DNA of 64,000 nt from Betaproteobacteria bacterium. GTDB taxonomy: Bacteria; Bdellovibrionota_B; Oligoflexia; Silvanigrellales; Silvanigrellaceae. Location: NCBI GenBank assembly GCA_016868315.1, contig VGHE01000001.1, forward strand, positions 434,001 to 498,000, read 5' to 3'. Of this stretch, positions 50,912 to 58,788 are shown piece by piece; position 1 is the stretch's first letter; each line of letters begins with the position of its first letter. The notes beneath the pieces are model-generated. The model was not told the DNA's origin. It searched no databases and saw only the letters and a list, made by a program, of their open reading frames with translations. Both the position numbers and the translations under genes were made by a program.

Positions 50912-52023
50912 TCTTTCGACTCCATGACAACTTCACGTTCAGATAGCTGTACTGATGAACCTCTGTAAAAGCCAGAATTTCTGTACGAATCAAGCAGGTG
51001 CAGAAGAGCTACGCGTCCGAAAGCAGCGAGCGGGATGGCAAGAATGACACCGTAAACTCCGAACCAATCACCAAAGCAAAGAACCGAAATGATGATCATG
51101 AATGGGTGCAAACCTGAGAACTGACCCATGATTTTTGGCGTCAGAATGATTGCGTCGAGAAGTTGAATGAGCGCGAATGCGATGAGCACGCCGATAATGA
51201 CTGGCGTAGGGGAATTGTTAGCAAGAATAATAAGGAATGAAAATGTACTGCCTACAACGATATCCATGTAAGGAATGATGCGTGCCACTCCTGTCAGCAC
51301 ACCAATCGCAACTCCGCCGGGTAGGCCAGCTAATGCAAATCCAGACGCATAAAGGGTCGACAAAAGAGAAATGACAAGCAGTTGTCCGCGCACCACTGCA
51401 CGCAAAGTGCGATCAACCTGCAATGCAAAAATGCGCACATTGTGACGTAGGTCAGGCGGAATGAGGTTGGCCGCTTTTTGCAGAAGCCTTCTAAAGTCAC
51501 GCATGAGAAAGAATGCAAAAACCGGAGCGAGAACGAGAGCCAGCGCCCAGCCAGCAACCATGCGGGTATTGTCAACAATACGCGAAAATGAAAGCGACTG
51601 AAGAATGAGGTCGGTGGACAGCTCGTAGTTATTGAGGACCGATTGGAATTTATCGAGTTGCCTAGATGAACCCGTGAGGTTTGCCAAAGACTTCTGGAGA
51701 GATGGCAGAACGGTCTGTTCCAAATGCTGCTTGGCGCGCGGTAGGGATTTGATCACCTGTTCCAGCTGATGAGCTACAAGTGGAATAACGTACCATATGG
51801 CAATGCTCAGAGCTGCAATAATGAAAGCGATGACCAAACCAACAACAAACGTTCTGCGCAGACCGCGATTATCAAGGCGCTCGATGGTCGGATTAAAAAG
51901 CCAGGCCAGCACCAGCGCCAGCAGAAAGGGGCCAATCACAATTCTCAAGAACAATAGACATGCGATGGCCATAAGCAGCAGAGACAAAGCGAAGTAAAAT
52001 GAGCGCCGGGTGTTGTTGATCAT
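50908..52023 (-). CDS. AI-2E/PerM-family membrane transporter
   Basis: A 371-residue inner-membrane protein with seven or eight spans and the family layout: N-terminal hydrophobic pair (FLLALVLAWLFNPTIERL), a helical soluble loop (residues about 95-150) and the conserved GVLTGVARIIPYMDIVVG and LTPKIMGQFSGLHPFMII motifs. Members export small molecules or ions; some act on autoinducer 2 or sodium/proton exchange. It overlaps the genes on both sides by four bases (ATGA), in a strictly coupled chain. Confidence 0.9.
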   Translation of the reverse strand: MINNTRRSFYFALSLLLMAIACLLFLRIVIGPFLLALVLAWLFNPTIERLDNRGLRRTFVVGLVIAFIIAALSIAIWYVIPLVAHQLEQVIKSLPRAKQHLEQTVLPSLQKSLANLTGSSRQLDKFQSVLNNYELSTDLILQSLSFSRIVDNTRMVAGWALALVLAPVFAFFLMRDFRRLLQKAANLIPPDLRHNVRIFALQVDRTLRAVVRGQLLVISLLSTLYASGFALAGLPGGVAIGVLTGVARIIPYMDIVVGSTFSFLIILANNSPTPVIIGVLIAFALIQLLDAIILTPKIMGQFSGLHPFMIIISVLCFGDWFGVYGVILAIPLAAFGRVALLHLLDSYRNSGFYRGSSVQLSEREVVMESKD

Positions 52024-52319
52024 GTATTTTGGTCAAGCTCACTCAGTTGTTCATCGACTTCTCGGATCTCACCGATGATTTCCTTCAATTCGGTTTCACT
52101 GATGAGGGTGCGTAGCTGCTCTGGGAGTCCGTCTTCGTGCCACTCATAAAAAGTGCGGCCGAGCTCTGCGAAGAGCTCCTTCCGACGGTTCAAATGTTGC
52201 ATTTTGGAGATCTGTCGCTTGGCGACATCGACGCCGCGCAAGACCTCCTGGCGACCGATACGAGCCACGTCATTGAGTGATTCCTGAATTTTCTTGAGTT
52301 CGTCAGGGAAGGTTTTCAT
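52020..52319 (-). CDS. Small coiled-coil protein
   Basis: A 99-residue, highly charged helical protein (DELKKIQESLNDVARIGRQ, RRKELFAELGRTFYEWHEDG, LKEIIGEIREVDEQLSEL) with no membrane span. It resembles small cytoplasmic phasin-like or YtxH-like helpers in composition, but I assign no family. ATGA overlaps join it to both neighbours, suggesting it works with the membrane proteins on either side. Confidence 0.75.
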   Translation of the reverse strand: MKTFPDELKKIQESLNDVARIGRQEVLRGVDVAKRQISKMQHLNRRKELFAELGRTFYEWHEDGLPEQLRTLISETELKEIIGEIREVDEQLSELDQNT

Positions 52320-52960
52320 TGTTGCTCCTTAGCGACCCACGAATTCTGCACCGCCGCGCATGAAACTGCAATTGATACAAAAGGTATCAATGCCAGTGAT
52401 TGAATGTGTGTGAGTTTATATAAGGCATGGGCGACAAGCGAGAGGAGAGCCCAAAGTAAAAGGGTTCTCTGCAGAGCCATGGCCATTCCTTGTGCTGCAA
52501 GTGGGCTGAGTGCCAGAAGCAATTCTGAACGCCCTCCTTCAACAGGGGTTCCAGGACGCTGTTGAGCCACATAAATGGCAAATGCAGAGGTGACCACCAG
52601 TGCATAGAGCACGTTGAGCTGCATGGGCATCACCAAGTAAACAGAGCAGCACAAAGCCAGCAAACTGAGCTGTACATTCAAAGCCCCTGGGTTGAGTTTC
52701 TTGTGCATCAGCTGCCACGAAAGAAGAGCGCCAAAGCAGCCCGCAACGGCACTCGACAGGAGAATCCCTTCAGACGAATAATGGTAGTGCAGAGCCAATA
52801 AGTAGGGCGGTAGCGCAACAACTAGAAAGCTGAGGAACGTTCTCATGCTCCAAGTGGTCAGATGTCCCGGGCGAAGACCCAGCCATTGGCTCAACACGAG
52901 AGCCAGGGCATGCGTCGCTGTGGGGCGTTGGTTGTCGATCGCGGCACTCGGATTTTTCAA
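52316..52960 (-). CDS. Polytopic membrane protein of unknown function
   Basis: Up to 214 residues with about six hydrophobic segments (from TFLSFLVVALPPYLLAL to LALIPFVSIAVSCAAV) and a cytoplasmic N-terminus of about 38 residues. The start is open: TTG 52960 has AGG seven bases upstream and GAGG farther back; ATG 52846 begins just before the first span but has a ribosome site too close to it. It heads the ATGA-linked chain. Its 5' end overlaps the divergent gene at 52845. Family not recognised. Confidence 0.65.
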   Translation of the reverse strand: MKNPSAAIDNQRPTATHALALVLSQWLGLRPGHLTTWSMRTFLSFLVVALPPYLLALHYHYSSEGILLSSAVAGCFGALLSWQLMHKKLNPGALNVQLSLLALCCSVYLVMPMQLNVLYALVVTSAFAIYVAQQRPGTPVEGGRSELLLALSPLAAQGMAMALQRTLLLWALLSLVAHALYKLTHIQSLALIPFVSIAVSCAAVQNSWVAKEQQ

Positions 52961-53618
52961 GGTTTCACCTGCCTCTGCTCAATCAACGGGTGGAGAGTAT
53001 CGCGGATACTTTCGTCCAGGACACAATCTTACTGCCGCTCTCGGATTACAGCAATCGCGTTGGTCGTTGGTTCTCCCCTCGCTAGAGAAACCTTTGACGA
53101 CAGAACGCTACAATCTGTTGGCACTTGTTTCTTATGGTTTCCATTTTCAACTTTTCCAACGCACCGGGATGGTGCTCGGAACAGGGCTTCAGGCCATTCT
53201 CGACCGGACTTCTAATCGTGGTTACGAACCGAATTTTGGTGTGGTTCTGCCCACTATTTTGGGTGGATTTGTGCAGTCTCTTGGCGCGAATTCGCGCTTA
53301 CTATTACTCGGAGAGCTCGGGGTGTCTTGGTATCCCTATTCACAGTGGCGTGTTGAGGAGACAAAAGCTCTCTACGAGGGCGGCGTGCTCGACCAAATTG
53401 CCCTCAGTGCGCAATTGGACTTCCGATTGCAGAAGCGTAACGCCTTTTCCCTTATTGCAGGTTGGCGTTTGTCGGCGGATATGTTGATTGGCGAAAAGGT
53501 TACGGTTGCAGGGGAAGGCAATGCCTTTCCGTCCATGCGTCATGAGGGTTGGTGTGTTGCTGTTGGCATTACACGGCAGGTTACCGAAACGCTCACGGGA
53601 GTCCAATCTGACGATTGA
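52845..53618 (+). CDS. Exported, probably outer-membrane protein
   Basis: Up to 257 residues. The signal peptide is RWLSIAALGFFKVSPASA, preceded by an atypically long basic stretch if translation begins at ATG 52845 (GAGG eight bases upstream). GTG 52920 would give a normal signal peptide but a weaker ribosome site. The mature part has the alternating strands of a beta-barrel (HNLTAALGLQQSRWSLVL, YNLLALVSYGFHFQLF, LDFRLQKRNAFSLIAGWRL). The first 116 bases are antisense to the start of the membrane protein gene. The end lies in a strong hairpin (53594-53626) without T-run. Confidence 0.65.
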   Translation: MLQVVRCPGRRPSHWLNTRARACVAVGRWLSIAALGFFKVSPASAQSTGGEYRGYFRPGHNLTAALGLQQSRWSLVLPSLEKPLTTERYNLLALVSYGFHFQLFQRTGMVLGTGLQAILDRTSNRGYEPNFGVVLPTILGGFVQSLGANSRLLLLGELGVSWYPYSQWRVEETKALYEGGVLDQIALSAQLDFRLQKRNAFSLIAGWRLSADMLIGEKVTVAGEGNAFPSMRHEGWCVAVGITRQVTETLTGVQSDD

Positions 53619-53671
53619 CTCCCGTGACGAGCAAGCATACGCGCTTGTAGAACAACACGTCCGAGTAAAGC

Positions 53672-54172
53672 TCAGTGTTTGGTCGTGTCTTCAACGAAGA
53701 TTTTGATAATCTCGTACTCTTTTTCGCCGCGCGGCAAATTGACCGTAACAATTTCTCCGACTCGCTTGTTGATGAGTGATGCGGCAAGAGGGCTTGAGAG
53801 CGAGATCGCGTTAATCTTGATGTCGGCCTCGAGGTCGCCGACGATTTTGTAGGTTTTCTCTTCAGGTTTGGCATTCTCCGTGACATCGCGCAGTCGGACA
53901 CATGAGCCGAAAACAACTTTGTCGAGGGTTCCTGGCTCAATTTGAATGACTTGAAGTCGGGAGAGTTTGTCTTCCAGCTCCATGATACGGCCTTCAATAA
54001 AGCTCTGACGTTCGCGTGCGGAGTGGTATTCGGCATTTTCTGAGAGGTCGCCGAGAGCACGTGCATCTGCAATTTCTGCGATGATGCTGGGGCGGTCGAC
54101 TGTTTTCAGGCGTTTGAGCTCTTCTTTGATTTTCTCAAAGCCCGAAGGAGTGATTGGAATAGGCGTCGTCAT
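53672..54172 (-). CDS. greA: Transcription elongation factor GreA
   Basis: 166 residues with the N-terminal coiled coil carrying the acidic tip (ALGDLSENAEYHSARERQ) that enters the RNA polymerase secondary channel to trigger transcript cleavage, and the C-terminal FKBP-like domain (SPLAASLINKRVGEIVTVNLPRG). Length fits, with an N-terminal TTPIPITPSG slightly longer than in E. coli. ATG 54172 follows AAGGG by about eight bases; the open frame extends upstream without a better site. Confidence 0.94.
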   Translation of the reverse strand: MTTPIPITPSGFEKIKEELKRLKTVDRPSIIAEIADARALGDLSENAEYHSARERQSFIEGRIMELEDKLSRLQVIQIEPGTLDKVVFGSCVRLRDVTENAKPEEKTYKIVGDLEADIKINAISLSSPLAASLINKRVGEIVTVNLPRGEKEYEIIKIFVEDTTKH

Positions 54173-54267
54173 GAGAATGCCCTTCATCTCAACATTCAAC
54201 AAAAAATCGACCAGCTTTCAGAAAAAGCGGCCGATGCTAGTAAAACTCTCTCTCGACCAGGAATCTA

Positions 54268-54567
54268 TCACGGCTTTTTCTGACCATCAACGTATTTGAG
54301 CCTGAGGTCGTAGAGGAGACCATCGAGGAGGTGCTGTTCTTCAGGGCTCAGGTTGCCTTTTGTTTTCTCTTTGAGCATTGACAACAACTCGATGTTTTGT
54401 GCTGCAAGTTCGAGGTTCTTTGCTGTTGCGCCGGTGTCGGGCTCAGGAACCAAACCAAGCCCAACAAGTGCTGCGTTTCCGAGCGAAAGAGCGAGAAGGC
54501 TGAAGAGTGAGGAAGAGTGTTCCACGTGTGTGCTCCTGGGTTTGGTACCGATGTGCTCTGATAGCAT
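54268..54567 (-). CDS. DUF1844 protein
   Basis: About 99 residues matching DUF1844: SLFSLLALSLGNAALVGLGLVP, then TAKNLELAAQNIELLSMLKEKTKGNLSPEEQHLLDGLLYDLRLKYV in part. Such small proteins have one hydrophobic helix and a helical tail and occur in Deltaproteobacteria, Acidobacteria and Planctomycetes with unknown function. The start is uncertain (ATG 54567 or GTG 54594; neither has a clear ribosome site). It lies upstream of greA on the same strand. Confidence 0.75.
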   Translation of the reverse strand: MLSEHIGTKPRSTHVEHSSSLFSLLALSLGNAALVGLGLVPEPDTGATAKNLELAAQNIELLSMLKEKTKGNLSPEEQHLLDGLLYDLRLKYVDGQKKP

Positions 54568-54663
54568 TGGTTCATTGACATAACTGAAGCGCACCGGTGC
54601 GACTCGTTTTATTCTATAAATTGTTCAGGTTCTTTCAATACCGGAGCACATGAGGTCGAGCCG

Positions 54664-55407
54664 ATGCCTTTTGCCTTGCAAGTCATGGAGGGACAACTTC
54701 CAGGCGAAATACTGCCAATTTTGAGCAACGAGATTACTCTGGGACGCTCCTCGGGGCAGCTTTTGCTCGAGGATACAGAGGTTTCGGGGAAGCACTGCAC
54801 GATCCAGATGCTTGCAGGGGAGCTCTTCGTTGTTGATCATGGGAGCCGCAATGGGACGCTCGTGAATGGGCAGAAGGTCGATAGGCTCAAGCTCCGCACT
54901 GGCGATCGGCTCAAGGTGGGTGGCAATGAGTTTCGGATTGTGGATTGGCCCATGGCATCGGATTTTCTCGATCCAATGAAGATGCTCGAAAACTGGTGCA
55001 GCAGTCTCGCACAAGGCGAACGAGACGGTTTTTCTCAAAACATTGCCGAGCTCATCCGCAAGGAGTGGCAGCAGTGCCTCGAGGATGTTCACTTAAAGCT
55101 GACCCTCGAGGCACGTGACGGCCGTGTGGTGAACTACAGCGTTCCAGTGAAAGAAATCGTTGTAGGTCGTTCGGGTGTTGTTCCTCTTCTTGCTGAAGAT
55201 GAAGAGGCATCTCGAAAGCACGCTCGGTTTTATGTGCGCGAAGATGGGCGCGTTTGCGTTGAAGATCTTATGTCTGCGAACGGAACCTTTGTGAATGAAG
55301 AGCGCCTCGCAGGGAGTCGACCCCTGTCTTCAACCGATATTATCAGACTCGGCAAAACGAGAATGCAGGTCAGCACGGTATTGCCGGAGTTCATTGACCC
55401 AATTTGA
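54664..55407 (+). CDS. Protein with two FHA domains
   Basis: A 247-residue cytoplasmic protein with two forkhead-associated domains, which bind phosphothreonine peptides. FHA1 (about residues 1-95): LGRSSGQ, SGKHC, HGSRNGTLVNG. FHA2 (about 150-240): VGRSGVV, SRKHARF, MSANGTFVNE. A helical linker joins them. The key Arg, Ser and Asn residues are present in both. No Ser/Thr kinase is encoded nearby. GAGG precedes the ATG by about eight bases. The end overlaps the CarH-like gene by 17 bases, tail to tail. Confidence 0.9.
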   Translation: MPFALQVMEGQLPGEILPILSNEITLGRSSGQLLLEDTEVSGKHCTIQMLAGELFVVDHGSRNGTLVNGQKVDRLKLRTGDRLKVGGNEFRIVDWPMASDFLDPMKMLENWCSSLAQGERDGFSQNIAELIRKEWQQCLEDVHLKLTLEARDGRVVNYSVPVKEIVVGRSGVVPLLAEDEEASRKHARFYVREDGRVCVEDLMSANGTFVNEERLAGSRPLSSTDIIRLGKTRMQVSTVLPEFIDPI

Positions 55408-56413
55408 GTGCCAAGTGCTTGTGTAAATCTTCCGCAGAAAGATTCTGATTCTGCTTACACTCGTGAGCAATCTGCTCTAGGTTCGAAAGATTTTTCAAAA
55501 ACACCAGACCTTTAAGATCTAGCTTCTGATTTTCTATAGCCTTGATGCCAGAGCCGCCCACGACGACCGGACTGTGTGGCGCAACGAGAACAGAAAGTTT
55601 CTGGAGTGAATGGATCATTGAAGTAATGTTGAGCGACGACGCGCAACTCACAACGACGAGTGTGGGCTTTCTGCGCATGCAGTATTCTTCCACATCGACG
55701 ATAGGTGTGTTTGCTCCGAGATATGTCACTCTAAAGCCCCAATGTTTGAGGTAAAGAGCAACTCTCAGAAGACCGAGTTCGTGAAGCTCATGGGGCAGGG
55801 TGGCACAAACCACCAAAGGTTGGGCCTTGTCTGGAGATGCGCTCTCGCCATTGTTCAGATAAAAGAGCCCGAGCAGCATATGCTTGAGACGTGCGGTAAG
55901 TGCGTGCTCTGCCGCAACCGTGATGGCTCCCTGGTGCCAGTGTTCTCCGACTTCGACCATGAGGTCGAGTGCGCTGTCGGCAAACGACAATGCACTGTCC
56001 GAAAGCGCATAAACCTGCTCAAGTGCACGAATCGCGGCCTCAACGTCATCTTTCTTCAATGCATCTAATATAGAGTGGAACGGAACGGGGAGTTGTTTTT
56101 TTTCTTGAGCCAGCAGTTCCACACTCGGTTCATGTTTTTGTGGAGCACTGAGGTCAAAAAACGCCGAGGCCTGTTTTAGAAGGTCTTCTCGACCTTGGTT
56201 GGCTATTTGTTTGAGGTCGTTGCCCTTGCCACGCAAATGCATGACAAACCAGAAAAGCTTGAGGTCTTCCTGTGTGTAAAGCCGATGCCCACCGGTTGTC
56301 CGTTCGGGAGAAAAAATAGAGTATCTTCGCTCCCATGCGCGCAGCGCTGAGGTCGATACGCCGACGATTCCGGCGAGCTCCTGGATTGTGAGGTGCTTTT
56401 TTTCTTCTTTCAT
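55391..56413 (-). CDS. CarH-type MerR regulator with B12-binding photoreceptor domain
   Basis: A 340-residue regulator. The MerR-type DNA-binding domain (residues 8-75: IQELAGIVGVSTSALRAWERRY) is followed by a helix bundle with the W-x9-EH motif (Trp 159, Glu 169, His 170) and a Rossmann-like cobalamin domain with E209-x-H211-x-x-G214. His 160 after Trp 159 matches the position that binds cobalt after light exposure in Thermus CarH. CarH binds adenosylcobalamin in the dark, represses carotenoid genes and falls off DNA in light. No carotenoid gene is near. The lower-ligand motif has Glu for the usual Asp. Confidence 0.87.
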   Translation of the reverse strand: MKEEKKHLTIQELAGIVGVSTSALRAWERRYSIFSPERTTGGHRLYTQEDLKLFWFVMHLRGKGNDLKQIANQGREDLLKQASAFFDLSAPQKHEPSVELLAQEKKQLPVPFHSILDALKKDDVEAAIRALEQVYALSDSALSFADSALDLMVEVGEHWHQGAITVAAEHALTARLKHMLLGLFYLNNGESASPDKAQPLVVCATLPHELHELGLLRVALYLKHWGFRVTYLGANTPIVDVEEYCMRRKPTLVVVSCASSLNITSMIHSLQKLSVLVAPHSPVVVGGSGIKAIENQKLDLKGLVFLKNLSNLEQIAHECKQNQNLSAEDLHKHLALKLGQ

Positions 56414-56740
56414 ATGAGCCGCGATTCAACTCCTCTTTTCCCTGTTCGAAACTACATGTGCAGAAATTGAGGCAAAGATAAAATCAGGGAATTCGCAGAA
56501 ATTAGGGCTTTGGCCGAGCACGGGAGCGGCTCCACTGAAAACCGGGATACGCCCTCCTTGGATAACTTGAGGTCAATATTGTTCAAGGTTCAGGCGAGGC
56601 CTGACAAAAGTTTCGACAAAGCCTCTGAACTCACTGATATGAGCCCAAAGATGATTGGCTTTTTTCTGTTGGCCGAACTTTTGCTGTTACCTCCGAGGGA
56701 GCCGCATGCCTCGTGGTTCTGCCCGATACGGAGAGACGAT
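56414..56740. other. 327-base gap; open frame not accepted as coding
   Basis: The plus frame leading into the lipoprotein gene is open from 56510, but it has no ribosome site and no protein-like features, and the lipoprotein signal peptide starts cleanly at 56741. This stretch probably carries promoters for the divergent genes; I see no certain -35/-10 pair and no CarH operator that I can name. GGAGAG at 56730-56735 is the next gene's ribosome site. Confidence 0.4.
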
Positions 56741-57025
56741 ATGAAGAGCAAAAGATTTATCTTGCTTGGCGTGCTGTTGGCCGGATTGGTGCCGGCCTGT
56801 GTTTCGAGCCGACAGGAAGACCCGGATGCGAACGTCCGTCCTGTCGGTCAGGATGAACTCTATGGAGTGATTTACGACGAGCGCGAGAACTATCCCTGGC
56901 TTTCGTCAAAACACGATAAAGGCATTTACTCGACCAATTCTCCTAACGCACCGTTTGGTCAGGATCCGCTCGAGTATTCTAATTTGAAGAAAAAGATTCA
57001 AAAGACATCAAAGAAAAAGAAGTGA
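56741..57025 (+). CDS. Small lipoprotein with Lys-rich tail
   Basis: A 94-residue lipoprotein: MKSKRFILLGVLLAGLVPAC with Cys 20 lipidated, then an acidic middle (GVIYDERENYPWLSSKHDKG) and a Lys-rich end (KKKIQKTSKKKK) that could touch peptidoglycan, nucleic acid or membrane. GGAGAG five bases before ATG 56741 supports the start. No family recognised. Confidence 0.7.
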   Translation: MKSKRFILLGVLLAGLVPACVSSRQEDPDANVRPVGQDELYGVIYDERENYPWLSSKHDKGIYSTNSPNAPFGQDPLEYSNLKKKIQKTSKKKK

Positions 57026-57042
57026 ACTGGCTTACATGGTGC

Positions 57043-57816
57043 TCACGCACTCTCCGGTAGAACAGCAGAGCCCCCGGGCTCGGAGTCCGCTCCGGTTTGG
57101 GGGCAAACTAGCAATTGATACTCCCACCTGATTGTCTCTCCATGAAAGGTCAGGCGCATGTCAGTCATGAGTTCGATTTGTGCGGTTGCATCTGAAATAA
57201 GTTGATTCTTGGACCAAACTGCTGAAATCCGAACTCCATCGGGCTGGCAATCCAAAGCGAAATAGACGTGAGTGTCGCACGACTGCGACAAATCCATGCT
57301 GGCATCCAAAAATTCAACAACATAACTGGTCAGTTCTTGATCGCCCCGGGTTGCTGAATACAGCGGATACGGAATCTGACTGCGTTCAATCTTCAGTCTG
57401 GGGCGTGGCCTCATTTCAGATCGGCGCAGGCATGACTCGATTTTTTTGATGAGAGGATGCAACAGCTTTTCAGTGTCTTCACGAGATCGTGAAACGCAAA
57501 GTTTGGGTGTCGCCTGTGTCGTGGGTGAGGGCAAATGCCGGCTCAACAGACAGTAGGAGCGGAATGCAGAAAGATGATAAATGCTGCCGTAGTTGAAGAC
57601 TCCAGACAATGGGAACGAGCGTTCGAAAGGGGTGCCATCGTGCCAGTGATTCTCGTGTCCCGTTCCAGAATCACTCGAACCTGATTCTTTTTTCTGCTGC
57701 CCCTCACGGCTGAAAAAGAAGGCAACAACCAGCATGTAGCAGCTGACAGCAATGACGACCGTCGCTACGAAGCTGATCTCTGCAGAGATAATTTCATTTG
57801 AAAGAATGATGCTCAC
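57043..57816 (-). CDS. Single-span membrane protein of unknown function
   Basis: A 257-residue protein with one N-terminal membrane span (FVATVVIAVSCYMLVVAFFF), then a Ser/His-rich linker and a domain of mixed character with several Cys (SYCLLSRHL, SQSCDTHVYFALDCQPDG). The start is GTG 57816 with AAGAGG about five bases upstream. It is divergent from the gene at 57967 and converges on the small lipoprotein gene. I do not recognise it. Confidence 0.6.
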   Translation of the reverse strand: MSIILSNEIISAEISFVATVVIAVSCYMLVVAFFFSREGQQKKESGSSDSGTGHENHWHDGTPFERSFPLSGVFNYGSIYHLSAFRSYCLLSRHLPSPTTQATPKLCVSRSREDTEKLLHPLIKKIESCLRRSEMRPRPRLKIERSQIPYPLYSATRGDQELTSYVVEFLDASMDLSQSCDTHVYFALDCQPDGVRISAVWSKNQLISDATAQIELMTDMRLTFHGETIRWEYQLLVCPQTGADSEPGGSAVLPESA

Positions 57817-57966
57817 ACATGCCTCTTGCCTTCATTTCAAGTGTGCGTCAGACATAAGCAAACTCCCAAACGGTTTTTGCAGCCCTACGTCTGAATTTTG
57901 TCGAGGTGCATATTCTGGTCGACGGCCTTGCGCTGGGTTAATCTCAAGGTCTGGAGGGTGAGAAAC

Positions 57967-58788
57967 GTGCCGCAGGCTTTGGACTCATTGCCGCCACCCG
58001 CCGTAGAATGGCGTCGCGAGAGCGACGACGAACGTCGGGAGCGCCTGGAAAAGTCGGGGGTGCTCAACCCGCAGGTCAAACCTGCGCAGGGGAGCGGTAC
58101 TCCTGCAGCTCCGGGTGCCTCGTCCTCTTGGTGGACTCCTGATAAATTTGTTGCTGATGCTCAGGAGCAAAAGAAAACATCGCAAAAATTTTACACGCTC
58201 TGGTGCGGGGTTGACCTGGCGCGCTGGAATCCGGTGAAATCACCACGTGATACAAGAAACGTCGCCGATGGATCGTTCGGATTGAATTTTGAACTGACTC
58301 ATCCGCAATGGCGCGTTTTGAATGCGCAATTTGGCTTCGGCCCCAAGGCCGTTTTTTATCACGGCGGCCAGTATGCAAAACTCAATGAGCCTCCCTTCTC
58401 TGGGAGCGGATATGCGCGTTTTTCTTCCGGCGAACTTGGAATTCAAGCAAGCCTGACCCAGCGTGCCGATGAAACTCAAAGCGATTGGGTTGGTCTCTGG
58501 TCGTGGAGCTTTTATTATCTTCCTGTGCGTTTCATTGAGGCTGAGTCAACATCTTCAGTCAGCATGATTCCACGCTCAGATACTTATAGCCGCACGGCGT
58601 TGAGTCTGCCTGGAATCGGGTTGCAAACTGCACTTGGCTTCGACTGGAATTCGCTGCTTAAGGTGGACATGTTTGCTGGTATTCAAGGTGCATGGCCTTG
58701 GCAGCTCCGCTCACGTGTGGGTCTTCAGTTCTCGATGGCCTTGAGCCACGCTGCTCACTCAGCCTCTGCTGGGATGCCAACGCCATGA
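57967..58788 (+). CDS. Protein of unknown function with beta-rich domain
   Basis: About 273 residues from GTG 57967, which follows GGAGGG by about nine bases. The first 70 residues are Pro/Arg/Glu-rich and have no signal peptide. The rest is beta-rich (SFGLNFELTHPQWRVLNAQFGF, GYARFSSGELGIQASL, WSWSFYYLPVRFIEAE) and looks like a barrel or sandwich of the envelope type, so the missing signal is odd; an in-frame upstream start is possible but has no ribosome site. The next gene overlaps by four bases (ATGA). Confidence 0.6.
   Translation: MPQALDSLPPPAVEWRRESDDERRERLEKSGVLNPQVKPAQGSGTPAAPGASSSWWTPDKFVADAQEQKKTSQKFYTLWCGVDLARWNPVKSPRDTRNVADGSFGLNFELTHPQWRVLNAQFGFGPKAVFYHGGQYAKLNEPPFSGSGYARFSSGELGIQASLTQRADETQSDWVGLWSWSFYYLPVRFIEAESTSSVSMIPRSDTYSRTALSLPGIGLQTALGFDWNSLLKVDMFAGIQGAWPWQLRSRVGLQFSMALSHAAHSASAGMPTP

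Noticed and set aside
53594-53626. Strong hairpin (CACGGGAGTC...GACTCCCGTG) at the end of the gene at 52845-53618
   Set aside because: Not called as terminator: no T-run on either strand, and the stem overlaps coding sequence and the stop codon. It may still protect the mRNA 3' end.
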